DNA from: Centropus unirufus
Lineage: Eukaryota > Chordata > Aves > Cuculiformes > Centropidae
Direction: 5' to 3'
Length of the DNA stretch: 64,000 bases
Assembly (NCBI GenBank): GCA_013397695.1
Contig: VYZI01000127.1
Coordinates: 1,832,860 to 1,896,859, forward strand
Position numbers and translations under genes: made by a program. The notes under the pieces were generated by a model. It was not told where the DNA came from. It ran no database searches and saw only the letters and a list, made by a program, of their open reading frames with translations. This document shows, in pieces, positions 61,301 through 64,000 of this stretch (its first letter is position 1; each line of letters starts with the position of its first letter).

Positions 61301-64000
61301 ACAATCAGTAGTGCAGAAGAGAAGTTAAGACACCAGTTTTATTGTTTTCCCTTCTGATTAAGAGAAGGAAAACACTGTTCTGCAGTATGAACAGGCCTCA
61401 TTCACAGAGAGCAATTCCTTAAAAATCAATAGTTACCACTTATACTGTGACCCACAGTTCTAATTACAGCATAATAGGGTCTTCGGCACTTCAAATTTCA
61501 GCAGGATGCACATCCTAAGGAACACCCTCCCTTGAAAGGATAAAAGATCTGTTTGATAAGGCAGCTCCGATGTTAGAAGCTGCATAGGTCGAAGGACAGT
61601 CAAGAAAAACATTAAACCTTTGAAATATACGGAGGCACTCACTGAAGGAGCCCAAGACACAGCACTCAGATTAGTAAGAGGAAAGATGAGCTCCTGCAAG
61701 CAGTTGGCTCCACTGACAGATACACCCAACCGACTTTAGGTTTCTAAAGCAATTCCACAGTCCAAGAAATTCCACCAACTGGGCAGCAAGTTCAAGAAAA
61801 GTGAACACAGCAGAAGTTACAGCTGTTTCTTCAGTCTTAGCATATAGCAGCAGAAATATTTAATAACTGGGGGGAGAACAGTAGTAGAGATGGAATAACA
61901 CCACACTCCAAGAAAAAACTTCAGATCCATAGGGAAATTCACTACCTTCATTAGATTTAACTATGAAACAAAACAAGGTGATTCTTAAATAACAAAGTAG
62001 ATCCAAATTAATGAGCAGGTATTTTAAACAGACTACAAAGCACATAGCTTCTCACAGCCACTCCCATTGCCCAGTATCTGTTAGACAGCTGCTTACCTAA
62101 CACACTATTTTATGTTTAGAAACTGTCTTGTTCCTTCCACCATTGTGTTTATATCAAACTGGCAGAGTCTAAGGCATTTCAAGCATCTCCACCTACTCCC
62201 CATTTTTATTCCTCAACACTGCTCCTTGCGGGCTAGAAAGCTTGCCGAGAAGCCATCTCAGGGTTAAATTTTAACAGACCATGTTATATTTGCATAGGAC
62301 TGGTTAATGAAGAAACCACTGGTGGAGGGTATATCCTGTCACGCATTTTAATACCTTACACATGGTTAAGCTTTGGCCTAGCTTCTCACCTGAAAAGATC
62401 TGCACAGGTAATTTCTCCCTCAGTCTTACATAGCAAAGCTGGCCTTTCGTTTGAGCACATTGCTGAGCCTGTGAGCTACCTGCCACGTGTTCTGCAGTGG
62501 GAAAAGTGTCACAGTGGGTCAGTCAGGTCTGATGGAGAAGCCAAGGTGGGTGGCTAAGCTGCAAATTACTCTGCCCATACCCAAGTGAAGAATTCTACCT
62601 GACACCACCGTGGCTGCTGTAAATCAAGTCATTTCTAACAGCCTGTTCCAATTTTAACAATCTGCATCACTCTATTCTAGATTCTGTTGCCACGGGAGAA
62701 CAAGGCCATTCCAAGAGGAAGGTCAGCTCAGGAAAAATACAGGAAGAAAGAGTGCTCTTCAAATCTCCCCATGAAATGAAGAATTTCACTTCAAAGGGAA
62801 AGTGAGAACCTTTCCTGCTAAAGCACTTTCACACCACTACCAACTCAGAACAGACCAACAAATTTATCAGGGCTGAGGTCAACTTGCAGTTTTTTTAGAC
62901 CTTAACACTTTTTCATAATAAAACCGCTTGAATTTCAGTGAAACAGACATCCACTGGAGGAGGCAAAGTTTTTCCCCCTGTGTAAGCAGTTTTTAAAATA
63001 AAGGTCTGATCGACAATCCATAACACAAGATGCCTTTGCAAAAAATAACATGTTGCCAGATTCAGCTCTCAACATCCTTATTCAGCATATTTCATATGTG
63101 GTTTTTTAGTTTTTAATATGCGCTTTTGCAAAGAAACCACTGACTTTGCATGAAGCAGCTTGCAAGATCCTGAAGGATTTTCTGCCAGGCCTCTTCTACA
63201 CTATTGTGTTAATTTATCATATAAATATTCAAAGATACTCTTGAGTAACTGCCATAAGGAAACACTTCTGTGGCTACACAACCACTTCATGTTTAGCTCG
63301 CTGGTCTAATGCTTTGCCCTGGGATGGAAACACCAGGTCAGGCTCTACAAACTTGAGAATTTAGCAAAGTTTCACTATGACAGGAGGGGGGAAAAAAATC
63401 TCGAGAAAAAAATCAAATTATGTTGACCAGCCCAGGACACTTACATCCCTATTTAGTTGTCTAGAGTAAAGCAGAAACCCAAACATTTTCCTTGCATAAA
63501 GCTCCCTTCGGCTAGTGCTTCCACATTTTTACTCAGCATCCAAAAACAGACCTGAAAAAATCATGTCAAGATGAGTTTCTATATGAATAGTTGCAAGGAC
63601 ATGGAGGGAAAGGCAACCACCTTACACTTAAGAATCCTTCAAGGACTCAAAAAAACCACCAAAAGGCCATCATGAGCATTTATGATGTGACATGCAGGGA
63701 AGCTAAGAAGGCTGAAGACAGCAGAGCACATCTACCACAGCGGAGGACCAGGTCAAGCACTATACACACATCAGCTTAACCCTAAAAAATGAGTTTGGGA
63801 ATGGACAGGCCTGATATACACTAACCACACTCTTGGAGACAAGAGCAGGCTTGAAATAAGATGGAAGATCAGATGCTGTTTTGTTCACATTCTTCATTTG
63901 TCATGAAGAGGCAAGCCTCATTTTAGAAATAAACAAAGATCTTGAAGCCAAGGTGGTGGTATTTTGCACCATTACATCACCCTAGCTTTACATTATATAA
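58343..64000 (-). other. UTRN intron upstream of exon 1B (A-isoform intron), part 2
   Basis: This is AT-rich intron to the right edge of the window. A TA/TG-rich stretch occurs at about 60505-60542. I recognise no exon, RNA gene or transposon. The open frames are short (at most 98 codons) and have no family motif. Assignment to the UTRN A-isoform intron assumes the A start exon lies beyond 64000. Confidence 0.5.

Overview
The window is a stretch of vertebrate nuclear DNA, most likely from a bird. It has large AT-rich introns with canonical GT-AG splice sites and several degraded CR1-type LINE fragments, which are the dominant interspersed repeat of bird (and other sauropsid) genomes. There is no sign of bacterial or viral gene organisation, and nearly all long open frames are chance or repeat-derived. 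The species cannot be named from this sequence alone.

The only protein-coding gene I can support is utrophin (UTRN) on the minus strand, so transcription runs from high to low coordinates. Five consecutive internal exons, of 62, 93, 78, 93 and 173 bp, encode most of the N-terminal actin-binding domain: all of calponin-homology domain 1 and the first half of CH2. They lie at 22328-22389, 7604-7696, 6156-6233, 2695-2787 and 1640-1812. Their boundaries, phases and lengths match the conserved dystrophin/utrophin pattern, and residues at diagnostic positions select utrophin over dystrophin. The 3' exons of the gene lie below position 1.

The most interesting item is a candidate alternative first exon at 46227-46320, in the intron upstream of the first common exon. 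It has an ATG in good context, exactly 31 codons plus one base, and a strong GTGAGT donor. Its phase joins perfectly to the 62-bp exon and regenerates the Asp codon at the junction. This is what is expected for the first exon of the utrophin-B isoform, whose unique N-terminus is reported as 31 residues. The DNA just 5' of it (46321-46520) is the candidate B promoter. The exon with the utrophin-A start codon was not found, so it presumably lies beyond 64000 and the segment above 46.5 kb is A-isoform intron.

Layout by region: 1-7.7 kb, five-exon end of the cluster (four exons) with short introns. 7.7-22.3 kb, a 14.6-kb intron with a degraded CR1 reverse-transcriptase remnant (about 10.6-11.0 kb), a GC-richer segment holding a 17-bp minisatellite broken by a 20-N assembly gap (about 12.4-12.6 kb), and a CR1 3' fragment (about 19.0-19.7 kb). 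22.3-46.2 kb, a 23.8-kb intron with CR1 pieces near 28.3, 30.0-30.7, 36.0-36.5 and 37.4-37.9 kb and a CpG-enriched patch at about 41.9-42.4 kb. 46.2-64 kb, exon 1B, its presumed promoter, then intron with a perfect 38-bp tandem duplication (51.3 kb) and a CR1 fragment (58.0-58.3 kb).

Functionally the window is one locus: two alternative N-termini feeding a shared actin-binding domain, with the transposon remnants and simple repeats in the introns.
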